A stretch of DNA of 48,776 nt. Source: Butyriboletus loyo (taxonomy: Eukaryota; Basidiomycota; Agaricomycetes; Boletales; Boletaceae). Below are positions 10,274-20,466 of this stretch, one piece after another. How positions within the stretch are numbered: position 1 is the first letter of the stretch; every line of letters begins with the position of its first letter. The translations under genes and the position numbers were made by a program. Where the stretch lies: assembly GCA_038093515.1 (NCBI GenBank), contig JBBPSI010000184.1, positions 1 through 48,776 of the forward strand, read 5' to 3'. The notes beneath the pieces are model-generated. The model saw only the letters and a program-made list of their open reading frames with translations. It was not told where the DNA came from and did not search any database.

Positions 10274-11206
10274 ATATTGATGCAGCTGGAGTCACCAAGC
10301 TGTTCTTCCATACAGTTTTCTTTCAATTTGATCTCTACTCCTGATGCATCTCCAATAGAGGCCCCCAGTTCACCTTGGCTTTCTCTAGAGAGCTGGCCAG
10401 AATGCTCAAATACAACCTTGCCATATCATCCATGTACCACCCACAAAACTGATGGGGAAACAGAATGAGTCAATAATGAGCTGCAAACCTATCTCAGGAT
10501 CTTCTGTGATTGGACAGAACTACTCCCCATGGCCAGGTTTTCACACAACTCCATATCTCACTCTTCCATGAACAAGTCAATGTTTTCCCTAATGGTTGAA
10601 TGCAAACCTTGGTCTTATCCACTGATCAGAAAGACATTTCTTCCTGCTCTCAACTTATGATTAACAGAATTAATGGAAGCCTGAACAGAGGCATTGGCAG
10701 CACACAAGAAGGCACAACAGCTGATGAAGAAACAGATCTCATCCAAGTTCCACCCCTGGAAATTAGAAGATAAGGTTTGGCTTGAGGGGTGCAACCTTAA
10801 ACTCAGGTACCTGTCTAAGAAGCTCATGCCAAGACAGGAAGGTCCATTCAAGATTGCTCAGGTGGTTTCCCCTGTGGCATACAGATTTTGACTGCCTCCA
10901 ACCTGGAATATCAATGATGTCTTCCATGCCTCTCTACTGACCACATATTGAGAAACCACAGAGCATGGCCTGAATTTCACAAATCCACCCCCAGAGGAAA
11001 TTGACAGAGATGAGGAATACAAAATTGATAAGATCTTATCACATCACAGAACCCAAGGACAATGGCAGTTTTTGGTTTCTGGGAAGAGATATTCCTCTGC
11101 AGAAAATACCTGGAAGCTGATTGGGAACCTGGTCTGTGTGCAAGCTCTACTCAAAGCTTATAAGCTGTGTCATCCCAAAGATTTCCCCTCACCATCCTCC
11201 TAGTAA
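10274..11206 (+). pseudogene. Gypsy integrase C-terminus and chromodomain of element Gp
   Basis: The plus-strand frame resumes after LTR B1 with DAAGVTKLFF and continues through the rest of the integrase core (many stops and frameshifts), then a longer readable block from 10694. This holds HKKAQQLMKKQISSKFHPW, VWLEGCNLKLRYLSKKL, the GPF segment, FHASLLTTY and a chromodomain (EYKIDKILSH...QFLVSGKRYSSAENTW). In the chromodomain the usual WKGY is GKRY, so the aromatic cage is damaged. The end is TAG TAA at 11201-11206, where sister copies have CAG TAA, and ORF3 starts eight bases later. The copy is CpG-poor and inactive. Confidence 0.82.
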
Positions 11207-11213
11207 AATGAAA

Positions 11214-11756
11214 ATGGCCATTCCTCCCACAGAACAGAAAACTCCTCTCCCAAACCAATCCCCAGTCTGCTCTTCTCACCTTCCAGTTTTCTCTTGCCAC
11301 ATCCTCTATGCCACCATTCTATAAAATCCAGTCACCACATATGCCCTGGAGCAGTGCATGGATTTTACTGGGGACTATGTCCTCAGAACTCTCACCTTCC
11401 TCCACTGCTCCTATGCCCTTTCCTGCACTGTCCACACCTGCCTCTGCTCTGATAACCAACTCCCATATACTCAGCCACACTGAAGACCTCCTTGATGGAG
11501 GACAGGAGCTATACCCTGGATGTCTTTCAGATGGAAGGATTCAGGTATGTTGTTGACCAACTCCTCCCCAGCATCCTCACACCTATTCTATGCCCCATTC
11601 TTGTTGCCCTCACCCCTTGTGAGAGGGAATTCTATTTTCAAAGTGCTGACCATATCAGATTTCTTTGCCCCACTGCTTGTGGCCCTGATTCCCCAGTCTG
11701 ACCTGCTGTGGCAGTATCTCCTCCTCGTGTCCCTGTCCCTGTGCCTTCTGTGCAAG
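11214..11756 (+). pseudogene. ORF3 of element Gp, N-terminal part only
   Basis: The ATG at 11214 starts the same protein as ORF3 of G1-G3: MAIPPTEQ, then motifs ALEQCMDFTGDYVLRTLT, a tract matching LMEARGYTLDILH (here MEDRSYTLDVFQMEGFRYV), and YFQSADHIRFLCP. Several stops and two frameshifts interrupt it. It breaks off near 11756 in the proline-rich middle, where sequence of Gypsy family F begins, so the zinc knuckles and the 3' LTR are missing. What ORF3 does is unknown; see the entry for G1. Confidence 0.7.
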
Positions 11757-12230
11757 ACTCAATGGCAAATGCTATCCAGGTTGGTTTGGTTCCATCAGAA
11801 TTACTGAGGCCAAGAGTTGCTATTTACAAGCAAAGCTCAAGCTTTATGGATTGTTCTGAACTTTGCGAGTGGTCCAGATATTCATTTTTGGAATTGCTAA
11901 TCTTATAGTTGAGATGGACACCAAGTATGTTAAAGGAATGATCAACAACCCAGATCTGCATCCCAATATGACCATCAACCAATGAATACTGCTTTTCCAT
12001 CTCAAGCTTGTTTGTGTGCCCACTAAAAAGTATACTGGCACAGACAGTCTGGATGACTTTGATAACTGGCTTGATGACTCTTATTCTTTTGCTATTGTGT
12101 TGCTGAATGATCACTATATGTGATCATTGTTGGGCACAAGTGCACTCTAGAAGATCATATTCCTCCAGAAACAAAGTTGCAAAAGATCTGTGACTGGCCA
12201 GAGTGTTCCACACTTACTCATGTTATGCTT
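11757..12230 (+). pseudogene. Gypsy family F fragment: RNase H followed by an RT piece
   Basis: From 11757 the plus strand matches the RNase H region of element F (40405-40923): residues around SWFGSIRITKVESHYSQ, LTVEMGAKYVKGMINNPD and ILLFHFKLVHVPAEG can be followed. At about 12120 this joins a piece of the F reverse transcriptase (VGHKCTLE..., ICDWPECSTLTHV) matching 43310-43420. In the intact order RT precedes RNase H, so the two pieces are rearranged. The fragment stops at 12230, where the 3' LTR of G3 begins. Confidence 0.72.
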
Positions 12231-13111
12231 GTGGCACTAACAACTAGATTCCAGCTAGCACTCTAGAGTAGCTAGTAGATTCTTGGCAATGGAAACTCAG
12301 TTATGTCTAATGTTACACTTGTGGTGCTAACAACTAGACTCCAGCTAGCACTCTAGAGTAGCTAGTAGACTCTGGGAAATGGGATCTCAGACTATGTCTT
12401 AGTGCTCACACTAAGAGTCTGGAAGTGAAGCTAGCTGCTAGCAATGAATTGTGTAGAACTAGATGGGATTTTACAATACAAGGTGCTGGTATTTATACTA
12501 GAGGGACCTGGGCACAGACCAAGGCCTGATTGGGTTGCATGAGTTGTCAAGAATCAGTATGAGTCAAGACAAGCCAAAGAGACAAGAATGGAAAGAATAC
12601 TTTAGAAACTTCTGGAGTAAGAAAGAGACAGCATCCAAATGAAGAGCATGATGACTAAGCGAAATGTGACAGGTAATGCTCTGCATGGAAGCATAGCCAT
12701 TGGGCTCACAGTAGTCCGAAGGGAAGAGAAAAATAGGGGCCAACTGTAACATCTAAGTGTGCACACTTAGGAACTGGAGTGAGGAAGTTGCTAGCAATAA
12801 AATTGCGTAGAACTAGATAGGGTTTACAAGTGTACATCACTGGTATTTATACTGGAGTAGTCTGTGCACAGACCATGCCTATAAGAGGCAGTACAAGTTA
12901 TAATGAGTCAGAATGTGTCACTATGAGTCAGAAGTTGAAAAGGGAACATGACTCTAGAAGAGTCTAGAGTAGAATGGAAATAGCATCCTAAAGAAGAGCA
13001 TAATGACTAAGTGAAGTGTAGTCAGTAGTGGTAAGTAGTACTTGGCATGAAAGTGTAGCCATTGGGCTTGCTGTAGTCCAAGGAGAGGAAAAATAGGGGA
13101 CAACTGTAACA
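12231..13111 (-). mobile_element. 3' LTR of chromovirus G3 (subfamily E, copy E1), split by E2
   Basis: The LTR starts TGTTATGCTT (12231) and ends CAACTGTAACA (13111), directly next to the polypurine tract and ORF3 end of G3 on the minus strand. It is related to LTR-C but diverged. A second copy (E2) is inserted 80 bp from its left end. The promoter module is present on the minus strand: GGTCTGTGCAC, 12 bp, TATAAATA. The target duplication of G3 would be ACTCA (12226-12230); the partner is not in the window because the 5' end of G3 is missing. Confidence 0.85.
12311..12751 (-). mobile_element. solo LTR, subfamily E (copy E2)
   Basis: A 441-bp LTR with TGTTACACTT...CAACTGTAACA ends and a perfect duplication TCTAA (12306-12310 and 12752-12756), inserted in the 3' LTR of G3. 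It is similar to that LTR, so it came from the same subfamily. Confidence 0.92.
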
Positions 13112-13160
13112 TTACCTCCTCCCTATGGTGGAGACTGACTTCACTACCTTGAATGACTCC

Positions 13161-14374
13161 TCACTGGGAGGCCCCCCTAATTGATGTCATAGTTGTAAGC
13201 ATCATCAGGATTGAGATCTGCCCATGGATTGTCCCAAAAAGAGCAATTGGTGGCAATGTGGCCAATGCTACCACAGAGTTCACAGGTATGTTTGGGGCAA
13301 AATTCCTGAATGTGCCCAGGGGTGACCCTTCAACAGAAGGGGCACATGTAGCTGGGCAGTCATAGCAGAAATGCCTGATGGTTCCACATTTGAAGCATAG
13401 TTGGAGGTGAATGAGTGGGGGTGAGAAGGCCCAGGGCTGGGTTCAGGAGATTGGTCATCAAGGATGATGGGGGTAGAATGTGTGCCATGAGAGGCAAGGT
13501 AGGAGGGCAGGGGGTCAGGGAAAGTGGCAGGGGTGGTGACATGGGGGTAGAGTTGGATTGCAGGGGTCTCTCATCTGGTAGAGGGCTGAGAGGTGACTGA
13601 CCTTGCTGCTCTGTTTGTAATCCTTCTTCTGGCTGTGGTGAGGGTAATGGTCCCAGGTATTGCTCCAACCTGGAGAAGTGGTTGGCAAGGCTGATGATGC
13701 ACCATGCAAGGCAGTAGGGGGGAGTACTGACAAGTAATCTGGAGTTCATCAACATTGGTCTGAAAGGACTTGAGCAATTCCCCAGTTGTTTCATGGGAGA
13801 ATGGGTCTACTAAGGTGGTGGATGGTGAGGTGTGCATGGAAGGTGCAGGTACAGGTACTGGTGGAGGAGAGACTGCTGCAGCCAGGCAAGGAGGGGGATC
13901 TGGGCCATGTGCTATTGGGCACAGGAAGCTGATGTGATCTGCAGACTGAAAGTAGAATTGCCTCTCCCTGGAGATAAGAGTGACAAGGATGGGGCAAAGG
14001 ATGGGGGTGAGGATCCCAGGGAGGAGCTGATCTACCACATACCTGAACCCTTCAGCATGAAGGATGTCCAAGGTATAACTCCTGGCCTCCATCAGCAAGG
14101 TCTCCAGCATGGTGAAGTAAACAGGTGGTTGGTTATCAGGGCAGAGGCAGGTGTGGATGGTGTGGGTGAGAGCATAGGAACAGTACAGGGAGGTGAGGGT
14201 TCTGAGGATGTAGTCCCCAGTGAAGTCCATTCATTGCTCCAATGCATAGGTAGCAACAGGATTTTCTAAGACAGCCACATACAAGATGCAATGGAATGAG
14301 ACTGGGGGGTGGGAGGAGCAGACTGGAGGTTGGTTGGGAAGGGGGGTGTTCTGTTCAGTGGGAGAAATAGCCAT
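13161..14374 (-). pseudogene. ORF3 of chromovirus G3 (zinc-knuckle protein), broken
   Basis: On the minus strand the ATG at 14374 lies nine bases after the pol stop and starts the ORF3 protein. The N-terminal domain is readable in 14230-13571 (ALTHTIHTCLCPDNQPPVYF, LMEARSYTLDILHAEGFRYV, FYFQSADHISF). A proline-rich middle follows, and the C-terminus has the first CCHC knuckle CFKCGTIRHFCYDC with the second and third in shifted frames (CELCGSIGH at about 13250-13280). Stops and frameshifts are frequent and CpG is scarce, so this is the oldest full-length ORF3 here. Function is unknown; nucleic-acid binding is inferred from the knuckles. Confidence 0.75.
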
Positions 14375-14783
14375 TTTGATGATTTACTGGAAGGATGGAG
14401 AGGGGAAGTCCTTCAGGTGGCATAACTTATAAGCCTTTAGCAGGGCTTGCACATGGACCAAGTTCCCTGTTGGTTTCCAAGTGTTTTCCACTGATGAATA
14501 TTCCTTCCAGGAAACCAGAAACTGTCACCGTCCACAGGATCCACAATGTGATAAGATCTTATCAATTTTGTACTCTTCATCTCTGTCTATCTCTTCAGGG
14601 GGTGGGTTTGTGAAATTTGGACCATGCTCCCCAGTTTCATGATAAGAGGTTAGTAGGGACACATGGAAGATGTCATGGATCCTCCAGGTTGGGGGTAATT
14701 GGAGCCTGTATGCCACAGGAGAGATTGCCTGAGCAATCCCAAATAGGCCTTCCTGTCTGGAGGTGAGCTTCTTTGATGGGTAC
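14375..14783 (-). pseudogene. G3 pol C-terminus (chromodomain), separated by the G2 insertion
   Basis: The minus strand encodes the end of pol: YRLQLPPTWRIHDIFHVSLL, EIDRDEEYKIDKILSHC and a chromodomain tail ending in TAA nine bases before the ORF3 ATG. At 14783 it is cut by element G2, whose duplication GGTAC is at 14779-14783 and 29147-29151; the frame resumes at 29152 inside the LRYLSKK motif of the integrase C-terminus. Confidence 0.82.
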
Positions 14784-15209
14784 TGTTACGCTGGGCGCTA
14801 ACAACAAGAACTCTGAGGCGGCACTCTGGAGTAGCCGCAGGACTCTGGAGATGATTCTCGGATGGGTCTCAGACTATGTCTCAGTGCGCACACTAAGAGT
14901 CTGGAAGAGAACTAATTGCTAGCAGGTGACTGCGTAGAACTAGATAAGTTACAATGGTGTAAAGACTGGGTTTATATACTGCTGGGGTCTGCGCACAGAC
15001 CATGCTCCCAATCGAGTCACAAGAGCCAAAAGATAAACGAGGAAAGAATACTCTAGAAGCTTCTTGAGTATGAAGGAAAACAGTGTCCGTGCGTGAGAAG
15101 TGATGACTAATCAGAATGCTCGCAGCGTTCAAAGAACAGTAGGTGAAGCCTAGGTGAAAATGGTAGTCCAAATGGTAGAGGAGAAAAAAGGTAGTCCACT
15201 ACCGTAACA
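14784..15209 (-). mobile_element. 3' LTR of G2 (family C)
   Basis: A 426-bp LTR with TGTTACGCTGG...CTACCGTAACA ends. On the minus strand it is preceded by a purine-rich tract, GGGAAGGGGGTAA, the plus-strand primer site. The promoter module reads GGTCTGTGCGC, 12 bp, TATATAAA. Confidence 0.95.
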
Positions 15210-15260
15210 TTACCCCCTTCCCATGGTGGAGACTCCAACTCCACTACTTCCAAGACTCCC

Positions 15261-16497
15261 TCACTGGGATGCTCCCTCGTTGACGTTGTAGTTGTAAGCA
15301 TCATTGGCATTGAAATCCACCCAGACATCATCCTGAAAGGTGCAGTTGGCGACAATATGGCCAATGGCACCACAGAGGCCGCATACGTGTTCAGGGCAAA
15401 GCTCCTGAATATGACCTGGGGCAATGCAGTGGCAGAAAGGGCAGGTGTAGTTGGGACACTCCCTGTGGAAATGCCTGACAGTTCCACACTCAAAGCAGAG
15501 TTGTGGGCGGACGAGGCGAGGTCGAGCAGGGCGAGGGCTGCCAGCAGGGGATCTGTCATCAAGGATGATGGGGGCATCACAAGTTCTGTGATTGGCGAGG
15601 TAGGGGGGCAGTGCTCCATACGAGGAGTTGGCAGAACTAGCCACTGGGGCGAGGGGGGAGGTGACTCGAGGGATGAGCTGAATGGCGGGTCCCATGACGG
15701 GTGGACGGCTGGGGGGTGACGGAGCGTACTGCCCTTGCGGCGATCCTTCTTCCTGCGGCGGTGAGGGTGACTGACCCTGGGATAGATCCAACCTGGAGAA
15801 GCACCTGCTGAGGTTGGTGATGCACAGCCCGAGGTGGTAGGGGGGAGTGTTGACGAGCGACCTGGGGCTCATCGATGTTGGTCCGAAAGGACTCTGAGGA
15901 CTCGCCTGTTGTCTCACATGAAGAGTCGGCTACCAATGTGGTTGCAGGTGAATTTCTAGGGGATGGCACTGGAATAGGTAGTGGCGGAGGAGATCCTTCT
16001 GTGGCAGGACAAGGAGGAGGATTGGGGCTGCACGCGGTGGGGTGGAGAAATCTGATGTGGTCGTTGGACTGAAAATAAAACTCTCTCTCCCTAGGAGCAA
16101 GAGCAATGAGAATGGGGCAGAGAATGGGGCAGAGAATGCCCAGGAGGAGCTGGTCCATGACATACCTGAACCCTTCAGTGTGAAGAATGTCCAGGGTGTA
16201 CCCCCTAGCCTCCATCAGGGAGGTCTCCAGGGCGGTGGCGTATACAGGCGGCTGATTGTCAGGGCATAGATGGGTGTGGACGGTGCGGGCGAGGGCATAC
16301 AAGTGGTAAAGACTGGTGAGGGTGCAGAGGACATAGTCCCCAGTGAAATCCATATGTTGCTCTAAGGCATACGTAGTGATGGGGTTTTCCAAAACAGTGG
16401 CGTAGAGGACATGATGAGAAGAAACCAGGAGATGAGAAGAGCGGACAGGGGGTTGAGCCGGGAGAGGGGTGTTGTTTTCTGTGGGAGGAATGGCCAT
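15261..16497 (-). CDS. ORF3 of G2: conserved N-terminal domain plus three CCHC zinc knuckles, one frameshift
   Basis: The minus-strand ATG at 16497 opens a 286-codon frame to 15637 (MAIPPTENN..., ALEQHMDFTGDYVL, HTHLCPDNQPPVY, LMEARGYTLDILH, FYFQSNDHIRFLHP, then a proline/serine-rich region). The C-terminal half is in another frame, 15917-15261, because of a small indel near GTRHSAH. It carries three knuckles, CFECGTVRHFHREC, CPFCHCIAPGHIQELC and CGLCGAIGHIVANC, close to the C-terminus. Without the 215-bp insertion the ATG would lie nine bases after the pol stop, as in the other copies, and its context (A at -3, G at +4) is favourable. Position between pol and the 3' LTR is that of env in retroviruses, but there is no signal peptide or membrane segment. 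An RNA/DNA-binding accessory protein is the likely role; this is inference. Confidence 0.78.
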
Positions 16498-16499
16498 CT

Positions 16500-16714
16500 T
16501 GTTAACAGCTGGAATCTCTCAGCTGGAGCTCACTGTCAGAAACAAAAAAACACACAACCTGGAGCTCACTGTCAGAAACTGGAGACAAAGACAGTGACTC
16601 CAGCTACATGCAAAGTGCTACAACAACAGTAAATAATGCGCCACAATGTGGCTGACAATATGACTAAGGTAACACTCTAGAAATGCGCAGAGTGCGAAAT
16701 AAGTAAATGTAACA
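16500..16714. mobile_element. 215-bp mini-LTR or TRIM-like insertion
   Basis: A 215-bp sequence starts TGTTAACAGC and ends AATGTAACA, with a perfect 5-bp duplication CATCT on both sides (16495-16499 and 16715-16719). It is absent at this place in G1, G3 and Gp, where pol stop and ORF3 ATG are only nine or so bases apart. It contains a direct repeat of CTGGAGCTCACTGTCAGAAAC-like sequence (about 16520-16541 and 16558-16580) and an inverted partial copy (GTGACTCCAG). It has no coding capacity and no match to families A-E. Confidence 0.75.
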
Positions 16715-16726
16715 CATCTTTGTTGT

Positions 16727-19700
16727 TTATTGAGAAGATGGGGAGGGAAAATCCTTGGGGTGGCGCAGCTTATAAGCCTTGAGCAAGGCCTGCACATGGA
16801 CCAAGTTCCCGTTTGGCTCCCAGGTATTCTCCGCTGCGGAATATCCTTTCCAGGACACAAGGAATTGGCGGCGTCCCTTGGATCCATGATGAGATAAGAT
16901 CTGATCGATCTCGTATTCTTCATCTCTGTCTATCTCTTCTGGAGGGGGATTAGTAAAGTTCGGGCCGTGCTCCGCTGTTTCATGATAAGGAGTCAGGAGG
17001 GACGCATGGAAGACATCATGGATCCTCCAGGTTGGCGGTAGTCGGAGCTTGTACGCCACAGGGGAGATAACCTGTGCGATCTTGAATGGTCCTTCCCATC
17101 TTGGGGCAAGCTTCTTTGACAGGTACCTGAGTTTCAGATTGTGCCCTTCTAACCAAACCTTATCTCCAGTTTTCCACGGGCGGAACTTGGAGGAGATCTG
17201 TTCCTTCATCAACCGTCGTGCCTTCTCGTGGGCTTCCAGGGCCTCTGTTTGGGCTCCTGTTAGTTCCGAGAGTCTGGACTCAAGGGCAGGGAGGAATGTC
17301 TTTCCAATTGGAGGATAAGACCTTGGTTCGTAGCCAACCATTAGTGAGAAGGGAGTCACGTTTGTCGACGAGTGGGTCATTGAGTTGTGGGAGAACTCAG
17401 CCATCGGAAGTAGTTCAGCCCATCGTTCTGGGTGACCATCACAGAAGATCCTCAAGTACGTTTCCAGTTCCTGATTGACTTATTCAGTTTCTCTGTCGGT
17501 TTGTGGATGGTATGCAGAGGAGAGAGCAAGGTCGTAGTCTAGGAGTCTTGCGAGTTCTCTCGCAAAGGCAGATGCAAATTGAGAACCTCGGTCGGAGATA
17601 CATCGAGAGTGGAGGCTGAATCGGAGAAAGACAGTTTTGAAAAATAGTCTGGCAACTCCTGCCACATCAATGTCCTTGTTGCAAGGGGAATAAATTACCC
17701 CCTTCATAAGCCCATGGTCTACCATGACCATGACAGAATCATATCCTAAAGAGGGAGGAAGACCAGTGATGAGGTCGACGGAGACCTGCTCGAAGGGATG
17801 AGAGGCCACACTGGCCAGAGGAGTGAGGGGGGAAATGGTTGGATGGGTATTAACCTTGTGTGCTTGGCAAATGGCACAGCCGGAGATGAAGCGGTGGACA
17901 AGATTAGCCATGCCTGGCCACCAATAGTCCCATTGCACCAGGTTCTGGGTGTGGAAGATTCCTCCATGCCCTCCAGTGGGGCTTTCATGCAGGGAACGAA
18001 TGAGGTCGACGTGGGCAGCCTCTGGAATATACCGTTTCTTCCGGAAATACAGCTCTTTGCCGTCGAAATCCCAGTCCCCTGCGTTCATCTTGGGAAAGAG
18101 GGGGGAATCTTCATACAAGGCCTGCATACACTGTTTGATCATGGGATCAGCGGGGGAGGAGGCGGCGATCTTTTCTGCAAGAGCCAGGTCAATTTTCCTT
18201 GTGAACATGTTGTCGGGGAGGAGGGTAACTTCCTGGTTATCGGCAGAAGTATCAACATTGTCATGGTGGGATAGGGCATCTGCAGGCCCCATCTGAGTAC
18301 CAGGGATATGGTGGAAGAGCAGGTCAAAGTCCTGCAGGAACATCAGCCAGCGTGCCTGCCGACGAGACAGTTTGTTGGGTTGGCAGAAGTAAGTGAGATT
18401 CTTGTGGTCAGTGAGAATCTCCACTTGATGGCCGGTTCCTCGCAAGTAGTGTCGCCATTCTTCCAATGCATGGATGACCATGAGCAACTCGCGATCATAG
18501 ATATCATAATTGCGCTCTGCTGGCGAGAGTGTCTTTGACAGGTACGCGCAAGGATGCAGGTCACCATTGACATCCTTTTGCATGAGGACTGCTCCAGTGG
18601 CGGTGAGGGAGGCGTCCATCATGACGGCGAACAGTTTTGTGATGTCGGGCATTGAGAGGATGGGTTGGCATAGGAAGGACTGTTTGATCGCTTGAAACAC
18701 CTGTTCACAAGCTGGGGTCCATGCCCAAGGAGAGTTTTTCTTCGTTAAGTCATGGAGGGGCTTCGCAATATGAGAGAAATCTTGGATGAATCTATGATAG
18801 AAGTTACAGAATCCAATGAAAGATCTGACTGCTTTCACCGAAGTCGGGGGATTCCATTCTCGTATCGCCTTCAGTTTGGTGGGGTCCATCTTGACCTGTC
18901 CTTCCCAGACCATCATTCTGAGGTACTCCACTTCCTCGGCGTTGAATGAGCATTTTTCCAGTTTGAGGAACAGCTTATGCTCCCGAAGTCTCTCCAGGAC
19001 CCAGATTGTCCGCACTTTGTGTTCTTTGGTGGTGGTGGAATGAATTAAGAGATCATCCATGTAAATGATCAGCCACCCTTCAGCCATGAGGTCGCTGAAG
19101 ATGTGGTCCATCAGCGCTTGAAATGTAGCGGGGGAGTTGCACAGTCCAAAGAACATCACTGTTGGCTCGAATAATCCCTGGGGAGTGATGAACGCCGCTT
19201 TCCAGCAGTCGTTCGGTTTGATGAGGACATTGTTATATCCCCAGCGGATGTCCATTTTGGTAAAGATTCTTGCCCCTTTGAGGCGGTCGACAAGGTCAGA
19301 GATGAGAGGAAGGGGATAGGCGTTCTTGACCATATGGGAGTTCAAGTACCAGTAGTCTTGACAGGGGCATAGCAAGCCATCTTTCTTTGAAACAAAGAAG
19401 AAAGGTGCTGCTTGGGGTGACTTTGAGGGAGTGATTTTCCTGGACTTGAGGTGTTCTTCAACGAACACTTTGCATGCTTCCAACTCCTTTGGGTTCAAGG
19501 GGTAGACCTTGGCGACTTTTGGAATGAAGTCTTTGTCGAGGTCAATGGCGTGGTTGAATGACCTTGATGGGGGTAGCTCCTCGGTGTTCTTCTTGTCGAA
19601 AACATCTGCAAAGGATTTGAACGGAGTTGGGAGAACTGCTTTCTCCTTGACAGCTTGAGCGGCGATCTCAGTGGCGATGGTTGCTTTTCTGACAGGGTAA

Positions 19701-19981
19701 GCTTCCCTTGCTGAAGTGTCTACTCACTCACTTCTTCCAGAGCTTGGTGATCTTGGAGTCTGGGTCCAAATCCAGGTACCGTACTAGGTAACGCTGCACG
19801 ATTGCCCAAGGGGAGTTGTGTTGGGGTTTCTTTACTTGGTCTGGGAGATCAATATGGCCAGTGGCCCAATCTATTACTGGGTTGGCTTCTCTTAACCACA
19901 GTAGGCCCAGGATCATATTTTCTTTTCTGATGTTGAGGACTAGGAAGCTCCATTCCTCCTCGGTTTCTCCAATCCTGAGGG
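16727..19981 (-). pseudogene. G2 pol: RT, RNase H, integrase and chromodomain
   Basis: This is most of the G2 polyprotein on the minus strand. A 672-codon frame (19498-17480, open further upstream) has the RT with KMDIRWGYNNV, FFGLCNSPATFQ and YMDDLL, RNase H ([38 protein letters not shown]) and the integrase zinc-binding and core regions (GGHGG..., GCAICQAHK, VSVDLITGLP, ISDRGSQF). A TAA at about 17478, where G1 has CAG, ends this frame just after the catalytic Glu (ETE); the same frame then continues through the C-terminal domain and chromodomain (EYEIDQILSH, FLVSWKGYSAAENTWEP) to the true TAA at 16729-16727. Upstream, a TGA after KLWKK near 19728 separates protease from RT and is shared with G1. 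The frame is otherwise well preserved. G1 is inserted at 19981. Confidence 0.9.
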
Positions 19982-20409
19982 TATTATGGTAGTGATCTAC
20001 TTTTTCTCTCCTCTACCATTTGGACTACTAGTTTCTCCTAGCCTTTCACTAGTTCCCTTTGAACAGTATGAACCATTCTAGCTTAGTCATCACTTCCCAC
20101 ACACAGACACCTTTTTCATTCATACTCAAGAAGCTTTGAGAGTATTCCTTCCGCATTTGCCTTTTACCCTTATGACCCGATTAGGGACATGGTCTGTGCA
20201 CAGACCCCAGTAGTATAAAGACCCAGTCTTTACTCCAGTGTACTTTATCTAGTTCTATGCAGTAACCTGCTAGCAATTAGTTTCCACTCCAGACTCTTAG
20301 TGTGTGCACTAAGGCATAGTCTGAGACCCAGCTCAGAAACACTTCACGAGTCCTGCGGCTACTCCAGAGTGCCACCTCAGAGTTTTAGTTGTTAGCGCCC
20401 AGCGTAACA
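19982..20409 (+). mobile_element. 5' LTR of G1 (family C)
   Basis: A 428-bp LTR. Its first bases are TATTATGG instead of TGTTACGG, two transitions that destroy the TG terminus; the right end CCAGCGTAACA is normal. By hand alignment it differs from the 3' LTR at about 28 positions, about 26 of them transitions. Confidence 0.95.
20191..20220 (+). promoter_or_regulatory. LTR promoter module: GGTCTGTGCAC, 12 bp, TATAAAG
   Basis: GGTCTGTGCAC is at 20191-20201 (here part of a palindrome, GGTCTGTGCACAGACC) and TATAAAG at 20214-20220. The same 11-mer with the same 12-bp gap occurs in LTR families A, B and E. The likely transcript start is near 20247, 33 bp past the TATA box, because the sequence there pairs with the primer-binding site. 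Confidence 0.7.
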
Positions 20410-20421
20410 AAAGAACTAGAT
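20410..20421 (+). promoter_or_regulatory. self-priming primer-binding site of G1
   Basis: Directly after the 5' LTR lies AAAGAACTAGAT. Ten bases (AGAACTAGAT, 20412-20421) are the exact complement of ATCTAGTTCT at 20247-20256 inside the LTR, at the expected mRNA 5' end. This is the arrangement known from the Tf1 type of Gypsy elements, where the RNA 5' end folds back to prime reverse transcription. G2 has the same pairing on the minus strand (28707-28720 with its own LTR). I saw no tRNA-type PBS. Confidence 0.65.
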
Positions 20422-20466
20422 CTTCACCTCACTTCTGCTTCCCAGCAGTAAAGCCGCCCTCCCCTC

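Noticed and set aside
13832..14269. Plus-strand open frames of 120-150 codons opposite ORF3 (also at 15357 and 20956)
   Set aside because: They lie antisense to recognisable ORF3 or gag coding sequence, have no motif and no conservation of their own. They result from the proline-rich, stop-poor composition.
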